62,668 nt of DNA from JAGFIY01 sp964499285 (GCA_964499285.1 CAZCLA010000017.1:1-62668), one strand, 5' to 3'. Numbered from the stretch's first letter, positions 19,012-28,421 are shown. Numbers and translations: made by a program. The notes: a model not told the origin generated them from the sequence alone.

Positions 19012-20628
19012 ATGGCTGAACAAGATTCTTTAAAAACGCAAAAAATGTTAGTGGGAATATTTAGCATTCTGCTTGTAGTCATATTGATAATTATAGCAGG
19101 TGTTGAAATGAAACACTCGGTTGATCCGCAGCCGGTAATTGAAATAAGCGGATTAAATAAGCGATGCGTAGATTGTCATGTTAGTAAAGGAATTGCTGTA
19201 AAAGCAATTGATCACTGGAAACAAAGTATGCATGCCGAGCAGAACATTTCCTGTATAGATTGCCACACAGCAGAAGAAGGTGACTTTGATGAATTCTTCT
19301 GTCCCGAAAGTGATTTACGCGTTGCAAAACATCCGACACCTAAAGACTGTGCGGAATGTCATGAAAAAGAAGTTATTGAATTTGCCGACAGTAAACACGC
19401 ACATCAATTTTGGCTTTTATCAAACGGTGACAGAGCCGTTTTTGAATTTCCTATTGCCACACGAAACGGATGCGAGCAATGTCATAATATTGGGAATACT
19501 TGGCCTGACGGCAGTGTGGGGGAGTGTGACGCTTGCCATGCAAAGCATACGTTCAGCAAAGCTGTTGCGCGTCAACCCGAAACTTGCGGCGAATGCCATG
19601 TTGGTCCGGATCACCCGCATATCGAAATTTATCTTGAATCTAAGCACGGCAATATTTTCCGGGCAACAGAAAAGAATTTGGATTTAACTTATAAATCAGA
19701 TGATCATAATGAAATTCCGATAGATATTCCTGTTTGTACAACTTGTCATATGGATTCCGACGGAAAACAGCCAATGACTCATAACGTTAGTGCTCGCTTG
19801 GCTTGGGAATCGCAAGCTCCTTGGAGTTTTAGAACTGTTTGGGCCGAAGAAAATCTCGGTGATTGGAAAATGAAACGCGGAAGAATGGAATCTGTATGTA
19901 AAAGCTGCCACTCCCCGGATTTTGTAAATGTATATTTCTTAACTGCAGATTTAGTGAATTTACAATACAATGAAATAAGAAGAGAATTTGTTTACTGGAC
20001 TAAGAAGCTTACAAATGCGGGCATAATTGATCGATTGGAACTTGATGAAAAATTTTATTCGGATCCTGTATTGAACGGTTGGGATGAAAATCCCGAGATA
20101 GAAATGTACCATTCATGGCACCATGAAGGAAGAAGATTTAGACACGGGGCAGAAATGATGGGTGCCGACTATACTCAATGGCACGGTATCTGGGAACTGC
20201 AGCACAATATGGGCGAAATGATTACCTGGGCGGCTGAACAAGGGGATCCGGAAGCTAAAAAATGGGTTGACTCTAACCACCCCGGAAAATTTATTCCGTT
20301 CGCACTTTATGATATTCCTGGAAATGCTTGGGGAATCAGTTCTCACGCAAACACAACTCCTTTCGTTTACAACAACTATCCTGATTACTGGGAAAGAGTT
20401 TACACAAATGTAGAACAAGCTTATCAAAACGGAGTGCTGACAGATGCACAGTGGCGGCTGTGGCTGGATAGATACAATAACAAAGAACATTATCTTGGAT
20501 TACAATATACTGCCGATAACGACAGCCTCTATAGTATCTATAAAAAGAGAAATACAAAGGACACCGAAGCATTTAACAAAGAAGCAGTTGAACTTAAATT
20601 GAAAGGAAAAAAATTCTGGGAATATTGA
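19012..20628 (+). CDS. Octahaem c-type cytochrome of the hydroxylamine oxidoreductase (HAO) family
   Basis: Eight CxxCH haem sites are visible at residues 52-56, 81-85, 113-117, 154-158, 172-176, 192-196, 242-246 and 296-300. A helical C-terminal domain without haems follows, the layout of HAO and its reductive relatives. A single N-terminal membrane helix (about 11-32) anchors it on the outer face. A conserved-looking block at 371-392 ends in D386-Y387-T-Q-W-H391; whether Y387 corresponds to the cross-linking tyrosine of oxidative HAO needs an alignment. Following a quinol-oxidising Rieske/cytochrome b pair and near a nap operon, a nitrite- or NO-reducing role is more likely than hydroxylamine oxidation. 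Confidence 0.85.
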   Translation: MAEQDSLKTQKMLVGIFSILLVVILIIIAGVEMKHSVDPQPVIEISGLNKRCVDCHVSKGIAVKAIDHWKQSMHAEQNISCIDCHTAEEGDFDEFFCPESDLRVAKHPTPKDCAECHEKEVIEFADSKHAHQFWLLSNGDRAVFEFPIATRNGCEQCHNIGNTWPDGSVGECDACHAKHTFSKAVARQPETCGECHVGPDHPHIEIYLESKHGNIFRATEKNLDLTYKSDDHNEIPIDIPVCTTCHMDSDGKQPMTHNVSARLAWESQAPWSFRTVWAEENLGDWKMKRGRMESVCKSCHSPDFVNVYFLTADLVNLQYNEIRREFVYWTKKLTNAGIIDRLELDEKFYSDPVLNGWDENPEIEMYHSWHHEGRRFRHGAEMMGADYTQWHGIWELQHNMGEMITWAAEQGDPEAKKWVDSNHPGKFIPFALYDIPGNAWGISSHANTTPFVYNNYPDYWERVYTNVEQAYQNGVLTDAQWRLWLDRYNNKEHYLGLQYTADNDSLYSIYKKRNTKDTEAFNKEAVELKLKGKKFWEY

Positions 20629-20676
20629 AAATAATCCTATTATCCTCCCAATGATAATGGGTTCGACAAGGGGCAT

Positions 20677-20706
20677 AAGGGTTTCCCGGCTGAGGGGGAA
20701 GCCCTT
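20677..20706 (+). promoter_or_regulatory. Strong hairpin in the leader of the 20724 membrane-protein gene
   Basis: AAGGGTTTCCC (20677-20687) pairs with GGGAAGCCCTT (20696-20706) over 11 bp with one G-U pair and an eight-base loop. Only TTTAATT follows, so it is a weak terminator or attenuator between the octahaem gene and the membrane-protein gene. It could also protect the 3' end of the upstream message. Confidence 0.55.
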
Positions 20707-20723
20707 TAATTAAAGGTAAAACA

Positions 20724-21296
20724 ATGAATAGAAATCAAAAAATAATATCTGTCTTTTCGTTAGGAATACTTTGGGGAGCCGCGGAAATATTTGTGGGAAA
20801 TTTTGTTCAAACTTTGTCGCTTCCGTTAAGAGGAATTATTTTAACTGTAATTTCAATCTTTTTTATAATCACAACAAAAAAACTTGCTGAATTTAAAGGA
20901 GCTATTTTGTTATTGGGATTAATTGTTGTGATTTTGAAAGCAGTCTATTATCAAAATATTTTTCATTCGGCACTACTTGCTGTATTACTTTTGGTTGTAA
21001 TTGCGGAGTTTATAATGTTTGTTGTTTCCGATTTTAGAAAATCATCGATAGTTACAAGTATTTGTTTAATGCTTTATACATACCTGCATTGCATTATTAT
21101 GCACGATTATTATTTCGGAAGAAATATTTTTTCAGTCTATAGAAATCTTGTTTACGGATCTTGGGGCTTGGATATTTCGATCGAAATAATTCTAATCCTC
21201 TTTTTTTTTCTTAACTTCTTGATAGGAGCAGTCGCGGGAATTTTCTTTTTAAAACTTTCTAATAAAATTGAGAAAAACAGTTTAACTTTTTTTTAA
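20724..21296 (+). CDS. Integral membrane protein, paralogue of the putative ECF S-component at 30612
   Basis: About six hydrophobic segments in 190 residues. It aligns along its length with the protein at 30612. Shared blocks include WGAAE / WGLTE near the N-terminus, LPLRG / IPFRG, a KGAILLLG / RGSLILLG block, IAEF / IAEI, and LYTYLHCIIM / IYTLLHGLIM. Size, hydropathy and a small-residue-rich first helix are like ECF-transporter substrate-binding subunits, but I do not recognise a named family. It follows the octahaem gene by 95 bases and may be cotranscribed. The substrate is unknown. Confidence 0.65.
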   Translation: MNRNQKIISVFSLGILWGAAEIFVGNFVQTLSLPLRGIILTVISIFFIITTKKLAEFKGAILLLGLIVVILKAVYYQNIFHSALLAVLLLVVIAEFIMFVVSDFRKSSIVTSICLMLYTYLHCIIMHDYYFGRNIFSVYRNLVYGSWGLDISIEIILILFFFLNFLIGAVAGIFFLKLSNKIEKNSLTFF

Positions 21297-21464
21297 TTAG
21301 TAGATTTTCTCAGTATTGATCTACATTTAATTAAGTTCTTAAATGTTAGAAAAACGGAATGTTTTTTCCGATTAAATTTTGATCCCCGCTGATTTTTTTG
21401 TGGTATTATTTTTGTTAATTTTCAATATTAATAAAAAGACATTTAGGTATTGAAAGGAGATTCG

Positions 21465-22655
21465 ATGCCCGATTCAAATCTATTAACTAAAGAAGACTTA
21501 ATCCAAATACTTGACAGCTTAGATGTCGGTATTATCTATGTCGACAATGAAAATCGCTTTGCTTTTGTAAACAAAGCCGGAGAAGAGATTCGATTCATAA
21601 AAGCTACTGATAGAATCGGAAAATCGGTGCTAGAATGTCATTCCACCGGTGTTAGAAAAAAAGTTGTTGAGGATATGAACTCGTTCAAAATCGGCGATTA
21701 TGCCTCGCGGCATAAAATGATCAGATCAAAAGGAAAGTATTTTGATAATTCCTATAATGTAGTCAAAGACAACAATCAAAGGTTTAAGGGAGTTGTGCTT
21801 GTTAGCCAAAACGTAACTGAAAAAATTAGATTGGAAAAAGAACTTAAAAAAGCTAATGAAGAGCTTGAAATTAAAGTTGAGGAGAGAACAAAAGAAATAA
21901 CCGAAGCCTACGAGAAGTTGAAAATAGCAAACGATCAGTTGATGCAATCAGAAAAAATGGCAGCAATCGGTCAGTTCGTTTCAGGAGTTGCACACGAAAT
22001 AAACAATCCATTAGATGGAATTCAAAACTGTATTCGCGCAGTTTTGAACAATCCCCGCAATCAAGGACTTTTGGAGGATTATCTTCCGCTTGCATTGGAA
22101 GGTCTCTTCAAAATAGAAATAGTTGTAAAAAGGCTGCTCGATTATGCCCGACCGCATTCAAAAGAAAAGATTAAAGTTGATTTAAACGAATTGATTTACA
22201 ATTCTCTTGAGCTTACAAAATTTCGAATCAAGAAAAAGAAAATAAATATGAGGCTTAATCTTAGCGAGAACTCGATCTATATCTATGGAGAACCCCATTA
22301 TCTCGGTCAAGTATTCGTTAACTTAATTATGAACTCCTACGATGCCATTGACGATCAAGGCAATATCAATATTTCTACCGAACAATTCGATAATCAAATT
22401 GAAATTTGCTTGAGCGATAACGGTCAGGGAATTTCGGAAGAAAATCTAAGTAAAATATTCGATCCGTTCTTCACAACCAAACAAAAAGACAACGGAACAG
22501 GATTAGGATTGTATTTGAGCTACAACGTAATTAAAGAACATGGTGGCGAAATCTCGGTAGAAAGCAAAGTTAATCAAGGGACAAAGTTTAAAATTTCGCT
22601 TCCGGTTTATGCTGAGGATAAAGTTAAATCTGAACGGGAATTGATTGAAGGCTAG
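21465..22655 (+). CDS. PAS-domain sensor histidine kinase (NtrB-like)
   Basis: A soluble 396-residue kinase with no membrane segment. One N-terminal PAS domain (about 10-120) contains a CHS motif. A coiled coil (about 120-160) follows, then a dimerisation domain with phospho-acceptor H177 (VAHEINNPLDG) and an HATPase domain with DNGQGI, FDPFFTTK and GTGLGL boxes. The frame can start at a TTG five codons earlier, but the ATG at 21465 has AGGAG five bases before it. The gene lies six bases ahead of the sigma-54 activator and is its obvious partner. A soluble PAS suggests a cytoplasmic redox or ligand signal. Confidence 0.92.
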   Translation: MPDSNLLTKEDLIQILDSLDVGIIYVDNENRFAFVNKAGEEIRFIKATDRIGKSVLECHSTGVRKKVVEDMNSFKIGDYASRHKMIRSKGKYFDNSYNVVKDNNQRFKGVVLVSQNVTEKIRLEKELKKANEELEIKVEERTKEITEAYEKLKIANDQLMQSEKMAAIGQFVSGVAHEINNPLDGIQNCIRAVLNNPRNQGLLEDYLPLALEGLFKIEIVVKRLLDYARPHSKEKIKVDLNELIYNSLELTKFRIKKKKINMRLNLSENSIYIYGEPHYLGQVFVNLIMNSYDAIDDQGNINISTEQFDNQIEICLSDNGQGISEENLSKIFDPFFTTKQKDNGTGLGLYLSYNVIKEHGGEISVESKVNQGTKFKISLPVYAEDKVKSERELIEG

Positions 22656-22660
22656 CTAGT

Positions 22661-24013
22661 ATGATGAACTTAGTTGTAATTGATGATGAAAAGACGAAGC
22701 GAATTACTATGACTGATGCACTTCGCAACGAAGGCTACAATGTTGATTCCTTTTCATCCTCGATTCTTGCCTTAAGATATATAGAAAAAAATCAAGTCGA
22801 TATTGTTATTACGGATATACGAATGCATGAAATTGACGGTTTCGAAGTGCTTGAAAAAGTTAAAGAACTGAAAAGCGATACAGCAGTCATAATGATAACC
22901 GCATTCGGGACAATAGAATCAGCAGTTGAAGCAATGAAGAAAGGTGCCTTCGATTATATTACAAAACCATTTTCGTCCGAAGAACTTTTACTGATTGTCA
23001 AAAGATATGAGCAGCTAAAAAAATTGCTTGATGAAAATCTTTCACTCAAAAGAAAGTTGGAAGAAAGATATTCATTTCATAATCTTATCGGCAAATCAAA
23101 GGTAATGCAGGAACTTTTTGAGCAGATAGAATTAGTAAGTGACAACGAAATGTCGATTTTAATTGAGGGGGAAAGCGGAACCGGTAAAGAAGTTGTTGCA
23201 AATGCTATTCATTACAACAGTACACGCAAAGACAAACAATTTATTAAACTAAGCTGCGCAGCTTTAAATGAATCTCTGTTGGAAAGTGAATTATTTGGGC
23301 ACGAAAAAGGAGCCTTCACAGGCGCATACAAAGAGAAAAAAGGAAGGTTTGAAATAGCTGACGGTGGTTCGCTTTTCTTAGATGATGTTGATGACATTCC
23401 GGTGACATCGCAAGTAAAACTTTTGCGTGTTTTGCAGGAAAGAGAATTCGAAAGAGTCGGCGGCACAAAACCTATTAAAGTTGATGTGAGAGTAATTTGT
23501 GCAACAAAAAAAGATCTTTGGGAAAAAGTTGAAAGAGGTGAATTTCGCGAGGATCTCTATTACCGCCTTAGAGTCATACCATTAAAAATTCCCTCGCTCC
23601 GCGAAAGAAAAGAAGACATTCCGTTACTGGTTTCACATTTTTTGAAAAAAAGCGGAAAAGAAAAATTAAAATTTTCAGGCGATGCACTAGATGTTCTTTC
23701 CTGCTTTGATTGGCCAGGCAATATTCGTCAATTAGAAAATGCTGTTTATAGAATTGCCGCATTTGCAAAGGGAAATGAAATCACAAAAGAAATGATACCT
23801 CAAGACTTAATATGCGGAGAAAAACAAAAACCGAGGTTTTCATTCAACTTAAACGAAAAAGTTGATTTAGAAAAAATTATTGAAGATATCGAAAAAGAAG
23901 CTATACACTGGGCATTGGAAAAAGCAAAAAATAATCAAACAAAAGCTTCAGAGCTCCTTTCACTTAAGAGAACAACACTTCGCGATAAAATGAAAAAGTT
24001 CGGGCTTATTTAA
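22661..24013 (+). CDS. Sigma-54-dependent response regulator (NtrC family)
   Basis: Receiver domain (phospho-acceptor D52), AAA+ domain with Walker A GESGTGK (170-176) and the sigma-54 contact loop GAFTGA (217-222), and a C-terminal Fis-type helix-turn-helix (about 410-450, NNQTKASELLSLKRTTL). It should activate sigma-54 promoters after phosphorylation by the upstream kinase. The two best -24/-12 sites in the window precede the operons on each side (17411 and 24124), so it probably controls both respiratory operons. Confidence 0.94.
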   Translation: MMNLVVIDDEKTKRITMTDALRNEGYNVDSFSSSILALRYIEKNQVDIVITDIRMHEIDGFEVLEKVKELKSDTAVIMITAFGTIESAVEAMKKGAFDYITKPFSSEELLLIVKRYEQLKKLLDENLSLKRKLEERYSFHNLIGKSKVMQELFEQIELVSDNEMSILIEGESGTGKEVVANAIHYNSTRKDKQFIKLSCAALNESLLESELFGHEKGAFTGAYKEKKGRFEIADGGSLFLDDVDDIPVTSQVKLLRVLQEREFERVGGTKPIKVDVRVICATKKDLWEKVERGEFREDLYYRLRVIPLKIPSLRERKEDIPLLVSHFLKKSGKEKLKFSGDALDVLSCFDWPGNIRQLENAVYRIAAFAKGNEITKEMIPQDLICGEKQKPRFSFNLNEKVDLEKIIEDIEKEAIHWALEKAKNNQTKASELLSLKRTTLRDKMKKFGLI

Positions 24014-24123
24014 AGTCTGACGGTTCTTTGTCTGCTGACGCAAATTCGTCCTACTAATAAATCAAAAGCATGGGGAAATCATATAAAAAAGCGTTAGATC
24101 TAAATAAATATATAAATAATAAA

Positions 24124-24138
24124 TGGCACTAAAGTTGC
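24124..24138 (+). promoter_or_regulatory. Consensus sigma-54 (-24/-12) promoter of the porin-nap operon
   Basis: TGGCAC-TAAAG-TTGC matches the sigma-54 consensus exactly, with the correct five-base spacing. It is 47 bases upstream of the porin ATG and just downstream of the gene for a sigma-54 activator. Confidence 0.88.
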
Positions 24139-24185
24139 GATTTACTATCCCTTAGGTATATCTCAACAAAAAAGGAGTTATGTAG

Positions 24186-25670
24186 ATGAAAAAAGTTATT
24201 ACTTACTTAACAGTGATTGTTCTTACGGCTACGGTAAGTCTAATTGCGCAAGAAAATGAAAGAAAAATCGACTTTAAACTAAACGGGGTTTATACGACTT
24301 GGGGTCAATTTCAAAATGATTTCAGATTAGGCGCGGTACCGTATGAAGACCATTATATTGTTCAAATGCTGCGATTAAATCTCGCTGTTAATTATGGAAC
24401 GGATGTTAAAGCAGTTACAAGAATGGACCTTGGGCAAGGCTGGTGGGGTGTTGATAATGAACCGCCGACTTACCGGGGGGCAAGCGGGCTTTTCGACAAT
24501 AAAGATACTCATTATTTTCTCCACGTCGATCATGCTTATCTGTGGTTCAAATTCCATCCGATTAATACCGCGTTTTCTGTCGGGCGTTTCAACTGGTCGG
24601 TTGGCAACAAACTAATAATCGATAATAACTACGACGGTATTTCTGCCGATGTAAAAATTAACAATGACAATCTTAAGTTAGGATGGGCAAAAATTTCGGA
24701 AGGTTTGGCTAACACATCAGATTACGATGCTGGTAAAGCTCTACCTTATGGAAATAACGACCCGCTGGACGCAAACTTGTTTTTAGCTTCGTTCAACACA
24801 AAACTAAATACAACAAGTCTTGAAATCTATGGTATGTATTATAACGATGCCGGTTATAACGATTCAACAGCGTTTAATATTGATGGGCTTAATTACAACA
24901 GACCGAGATTTACTCCACAAATTACATCTCTTGGCGTGTTTGGTGTAGCTGGTACTTCGAAGATCGATAAGTTAACGCTTGCTTACGAAGCTAACTACTT
25001 AATAGGTAAAGACAAAATTGATAACAAAACACACAAGGGATTCCTAAACACATCTGACGGTAGCGGCGTCGATCCGTTAAAGTATGATATCAACAACGGT
25101 GATCTCAGCGGTTACAACGTTTATCTAAAAATGAACTATGCGGTTTCTGATGTAGTTACTTTCGGATTAGCAGGCGGTTTGGGCTCCGGCGATGATGACC
25201 CCACAAGCGGGAAGGGAAATGTTAATAAATTACGAACAGCAGGGTTCTTCTATCTTACTGAAGTTTGGGAAGATTCGATTATGCCTGATGAAGAAGGAAT
25301 CACTCCACAAGGTTTAGGTGCACCCAATGTACGAGCTTATAGAGAACTTGAAAACACAACAGCTATTCAAGCAAATGTCTTGTTCAAAATTACTCCCGAA
25401 TGGGATTTCTTTACATCATTTACCTACTTAAAAGCGACTCAGCCTATTTTCGCTTGGACGGCAGCAGGCCCTGATTTAACTAAGAGTGCAGACGACATCG
25501 GAATGGAAATCGATTTTAAAACCAATTACAAAATTTATGATAAGCTTACTCTGTCGTTTATGGGTGGTTACTTTATGCCCGGAACAGGTGCGCAATACTT
25601 AATAAACGGAAACGATAAACATGATGATCCAGCTTTCGAACTTAAGACAACAATCACATTTGCATTCTAA
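24186..25670 (+). CDS. Outer-membrane beta-barrel protein (porin-like), first gene of the nap operon
   Basis: Signal peptide 1-21 (LIAQ). The rest is a run of alternating amphipathic strands with many Tyr/Trp/Asp turns, ending TTITFAF; a C-terminal Phe is the usual outer-membrane assembly signal. Length (494 aa) is suitable for a 16-18-strand barrel. It leads the operon with a tetrahaem cytochrome and NapA, so it may let nitrate or another anion pass, or support an extracellular electron link. No specific family was recognised. A good SD (AAGGAG) lies upstream. Confidence 0.72.
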   Translation: MKKVITYLTVIVLTATVSLIAQENERKIDFKLNGVYTTWGQFQNDFRLGAVPYEDHYIVQMLRLNLAVNYGTDVKAVTRMDLGQGWWGVDNEPPTYRGASGLFDNKDTHYFLHVDHAYLWFKFHPINTAFSVGRFNWSVGNKLIIDNNYDGISADVKINNDNLKLGWAKISEGLANTSDYDAGKALPYGNNDPLDANLFLASFNTKLNTTSLEIYGMYYNDAGYNDSTAFNIDGLNYNRPRFTPQITSLGVFGVAGTSKIDKLTLAYEANYLIGKDKIDNKTHKGFLNTSDGSGVDPLKYDINNGDLSGYNVYLKMNYAVSDVVTFGLAGGLGSGDDDPTSGKGNVNKLRTAGFFYLTEVWEDSIMPDEEGITPQGLGAPNVRAYRELENTTAIQANVLFKITPEWDFFTSFTYLKATQPIFAWTAAGPDLTKSADDIGMEIDFKTNYKIYDKLTLSFMGGYFMPGTGAQYLINGNDKHDDPAFELKTTITFAF

Positions 25671-25688
25671 CAAAAGAAGGATATAAAA

Positions 25689-26057
25689 ATGAAAAAATTT
25701 TATTTGGTTCTCCTAGCTTTATTTGCTGCAGCAATAGTTTCATTCGGTTTTTTCGATGCTGAGCAATCTCAAGAAGGAGATAAACATCCCGATGTCGATT
25801 GGACGTTAAGCTGCCAAGAATGCCATTCCGAGATGACTCCTGATATTTATAAAGATTGGGAGCTCAGCAAACACGGTGATGTTGATTTCGGATGTTATAT
25901 CTGTCACGGCGACGGACAAGAAACATTCTACCCGCAAGGTACCGATGCACGGTGTGGCGGTTGCCATGCAGGGCAGCTGGTAGAATTTGAGGAAACTAAA
26001 TTTGAAAGCTGTTATGATTGCCACAACGGTCATACACTAAAATTTCATAACGAATAA
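25689..26057 (+). CDS. Small periplasmic tetrahaem c-type cytochrome
   Basis: A 122-residue exported protein (signal peptide about 1-23) with four CxxCH sites at 42-46, 69-73, 89-93 and 108-112. Extra histidines (K-H-G-D, N-G-H-T, K-F-H-N) could give bis-His ligation. It lies 18 bases after the porin and 18 bases before napA. No napB or napC homologue is present, so this is the likely electron donor to NapA. It is not a NapB: that protein is dihaem and has a different motif layout. Confidence 0.88.
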   Translation: MKKFYLVLLALFAAAIVSFGFFDAEQSQEGDKHPDVDWTLSCQECHSEMTPDIYKDWELSKHGDVDFGCYICHGDGQETFYPQGTDARCGGCHAGQLVEFEETKFESCYDCHNGHTLKFHNE

Positions 26058-26075
26058 GTTTTGGAGGAATAATCG

Positions 26076-28367
26076 ATGAGTTTAAGTAGAAGAGATTTTT
26101 TACGTGCCTCCGCATTATCCGCCGCCGCTACAACACTCGGCATCGGCTCAATTTTCGGCAACGATGCTTTTGCCAAAGCGAAAATTAATAAAGCCGATTT
26201 TATGCAGGACAGTAAAGGTGTTCAGTGGCACAAGTCGGTCTGCCGTTTTTGCGGTGTCGGCTGCGGTGTGATGCTGGGCGTTAAAGACGGAAAGCCTGTT
26301 GGAATAAGAGGCGATAAAGAAAATACGGTTAACAGCGGATTGCTTTGTGTGAAAGGTTTTTATTTACATCAAATGATTACTGCTAAGAACCGCCTGCTTT
26401 ATCCAATGATTAGAAAGAACGGAAAACTAACTAGAGCAACTTGGGATGAAGCACTCGATTTAGTTGCATCTAAGTTTTCCGAAATTAAAGACAAATACGG
26501 TCCGGATGCATTAGCCTTCTACGGCTCCGGTCAAGCTGAAACAGAAGAAACATATGTTGCAAACAAATTATTCAAAGGTCATATCGGAACAAATAACGTA
26601 GAAGGTAACCCGCGTTTATGTATGGCAAGCGCTGTTGGGGGTTATACAACCACTTTCGGCGCAGACGAACCTATTGGGACATACGATGACATTGAAAAAT
26701 GCGATCTGTTTTTTATAATAGGAAGTAACACGGCTGAAGCCCATCCAGTTTTATATGATAGAATTGCTAGAAGAAAAAGACAATATCCAAACGTAAAAAT
26801 TGTAATTGTCGATCCGCGAAAAACTCCCACCAATAAAATTGCCGATTTACACTTACAGGTAATTCCCGGATATGATTTGGCAGTGGTTAATGCAATGGCA
26901 AAAATTCTCATCGATGAAAATATGATTGATCAGAAATTCATCGAAGAATCCGTAAACTTTAGTAACGGTTCAGAAGCAATAACCTTTGATGATTATAAAA
27001 AATTCTTAGAAAAATATACTCCCGAATATGCGGCAAAACAATGCGGTGTAAACGCCGCTGATATTGTAAAAGCTGCCCGTTTATTTGGGCAAACACCCCG
27101 TGTTATGTCGATGTGGTGTATGGGTGTTAACCAAAGAGTTGCCGGAGTATTTCTAAACAATCTAATTCATAACCTTCACTTATTAACCGGAAAACTCGGC
27201 AAAGACGGCTGCGATTCATTCTCATTAACCGGTCAGCCAAATGCTTGCGGCGGCGTTCGTGAAGGCGGTGGATTGTGCCACTTACTCCCTGGTCACAGAG
27301 TTGTTGCAAACGAACAGCATAGAAAAGAAATCGCCGAATTATGGAATGTTCCGGCCGAAAACATTAAACCTGCACCGGGTAAACATACGGTTGCTATGTT
27401 TGATGCTTTGGGAACGGGAGATATCAAGGGAATATATATTCTCTGTACAAATCCAGCTCAATCAATCCCAAATCTTAACAAATACTTGAAGGGAATGAGT
27501 GATACATTTATGGTTGTAGCAGAATCATTTAATCCTTCTGAGACAACTCAAGTTGCCGATGTCTTACTGCCAGCCGCATTCTGGGGCGAAAAGGAAGGTG
27601 TTTACGGATGTACGGAAAGACGATCACAACATATGGCTCAAGCGTTAAAACCATCGGGCGAAGCAAGATGGGACGGTTTCATTTTAGCCGATATAGCAAA
27701 ACGTATGGGATACGCAGAAAACTTTGAACATTTTACATCAGTAGAAGCTGTGTGGGGTGAATATATTAAGAGCACTAAAGGAAAAGATATGGATTTGACC
27801 GGCGCTACTTTTTCACGATTGAAAAAAGTGCGCGGTTTACGATGGCCTGTTCCTTCGGAAGATCATCCCGGGACAACTCACCGCTTCACCGAAGGCGATC
27901 CGTACTTCCCGAAAGATAAAGCTGCCGGTAAGAGAATGTACTTTTATACTAAACCTGATGGCAAAGCGACAATCTTTGCACGTCCTGACAAAGGTCCCGA
28001 AGAACCAACTTCACCAGAATTTCCGATTGCATTAACAACGGGCAGAATTATGGAACAATGGCATACAATGACTATGACAGGACAAATTCCCGAACTAGTT
28101 CGTGCAGCACCTAATCCATATGTTGAAATTAATCCCGAGGATGCAAAAGAATGGGGAGTGAAAACGAGAGACAAGGTACGAATGGTAACAAAACGCGGTT
28201 CGCTTATTGTTGAAGCAAAAGTAGTTGATAGACCGAGAAAAGGAACAATCTTCGTTCCTTGGCATTGGCCCGAAAGCTTAACAAACATATTAACCATTGA
28301 CGCTGTTGATCCCGGGTCGAAAGAACCAGAATACAAGGTGGCAGCATGCAGAGTAGAGAAAGTGTAG
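26076..28367 (+). CDS. napA: Periplasmic nitrate reductase catalytic subunit (NapA-type molybdoenzyme)
   Basis: Tat signal SRRDFL at the N-terminus. The [4Fe-4S] cluster is bound by C56, C59, C63 and C91. C182 (in RLCMASAV) is the expected molybdenum ligand. NapA blocks such as LHLLTGKLG, SLTGQPNACGG and the C-terminal HWHT-type segment (MEQWHTMTMTG) are clear over the whole 763 residues. It reduces nitrate to nitrite in the periplasm using bis-MGD molybdenum cofactor. The RLC before MASAV is closer to assimilatory Nas enzymes than to E. coli NapA (RHC), but the Tat signal and the napD, napG, napH neighbours support Nap. A related substrate cannot be excluded. Confidence 0.87.
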   Translation: MSLSRRDFLRASALSAAATTLGIGSIFGNDAFAKAKINKADFMQDSKGVQWHKSVCRFCGVGCGVMLGVKDGKPVGIRGDKENTVNSGLLCVKGFYLHQMITAKNRLLYPMIRKNGKLTRATWDEALDLVASKFSEIKDKYGPDALAFYGSGQAETEETYVANKLFKGHIGTNNVEGNPRLCMASAVGGYTTTFGADEPIGTYDDIEKCDLFFIIGSNTAEAHPVLYDRIARRKRQYPNVKIVIVDPRKTPTNKIADLHLQVIPGYDLAVVNAMAKILIDENMIDQKFIEESVNFSNGSEAITFDDYKKFLEKYTPEYAAKQCGVNAADIVKAARLFGQTPRVMSMWCMGVNQRVAGVFLNNLIHNLHLLTGKLGKDGCDSFSLTGQPNACGGVREGGGLCHLLPGHRVVANEQHRKEIAELWNVPAENIKPAPGKHTVAMFDALGTGDIKGIYILCTNPAQSIPNLNKYLKGMSDTFMVVAESFNPSETTQVADVLLPAAFWGEKEGVYGCTERRSQHMAQALKPSGEARWDGFILADIAKRMGYAENFEHFTSVEAVWGEYIKSTKGKDMDLTGATFSRLKKVRGLRWPVPSEDHPGTTHRFTEGDPYFPKDKAAGKRMYFYTKPDGKATIFARPDKGPEEPTSPEFPIALTTGRIMEQWHTMTMTGQIPELVRAAPNPYVEINPEDAKEWGVKTRDKVRMVTKRGSLIVEAKVVDRPRKGTIFVPWHWPESLTNILTIDAVDPGSKEPEYKVAACRVEKV

Positions 28368-28376
28368 TTAACCCTT

Positions 28377-28398
28377 GGGGGCTGGTGATTCAGCCCCC
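28377..28398 (+). promoter_or_regulatory. Intra-operon hairpin between napA and napD
   Basis: GGGGGCTG (28377-28384) pairs with CAGCCCCC (28391-28398), an 8-bp very G+C-rich stem with loop GTGATT. It begins nine bases after the napA stop and lacks a T-run. It is well placed to stabilise the upstream message or partly reduce read-through into the accessory genes. Confidence 0.6.
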
Positions 28399-28421
28399 TA
28401 TTATTGAAAGGAGAATTTGTT

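Noticed and set aside
20724..21296. Idea that the small membrane protein is a NapC/NrfH-type or cytochrome subunit
   Set aside because: It has no CxxCH motif and its paralogue sits with transporter-like genes.
21391..21420. TGGTAT-N5-TTGT, sigma-54-like spacing ahead of the kinase gene
   Set aside because: The -12 GC is absent (GT) and -24 deviates; the kinase-regulator pair may simply be expressed constitutively.
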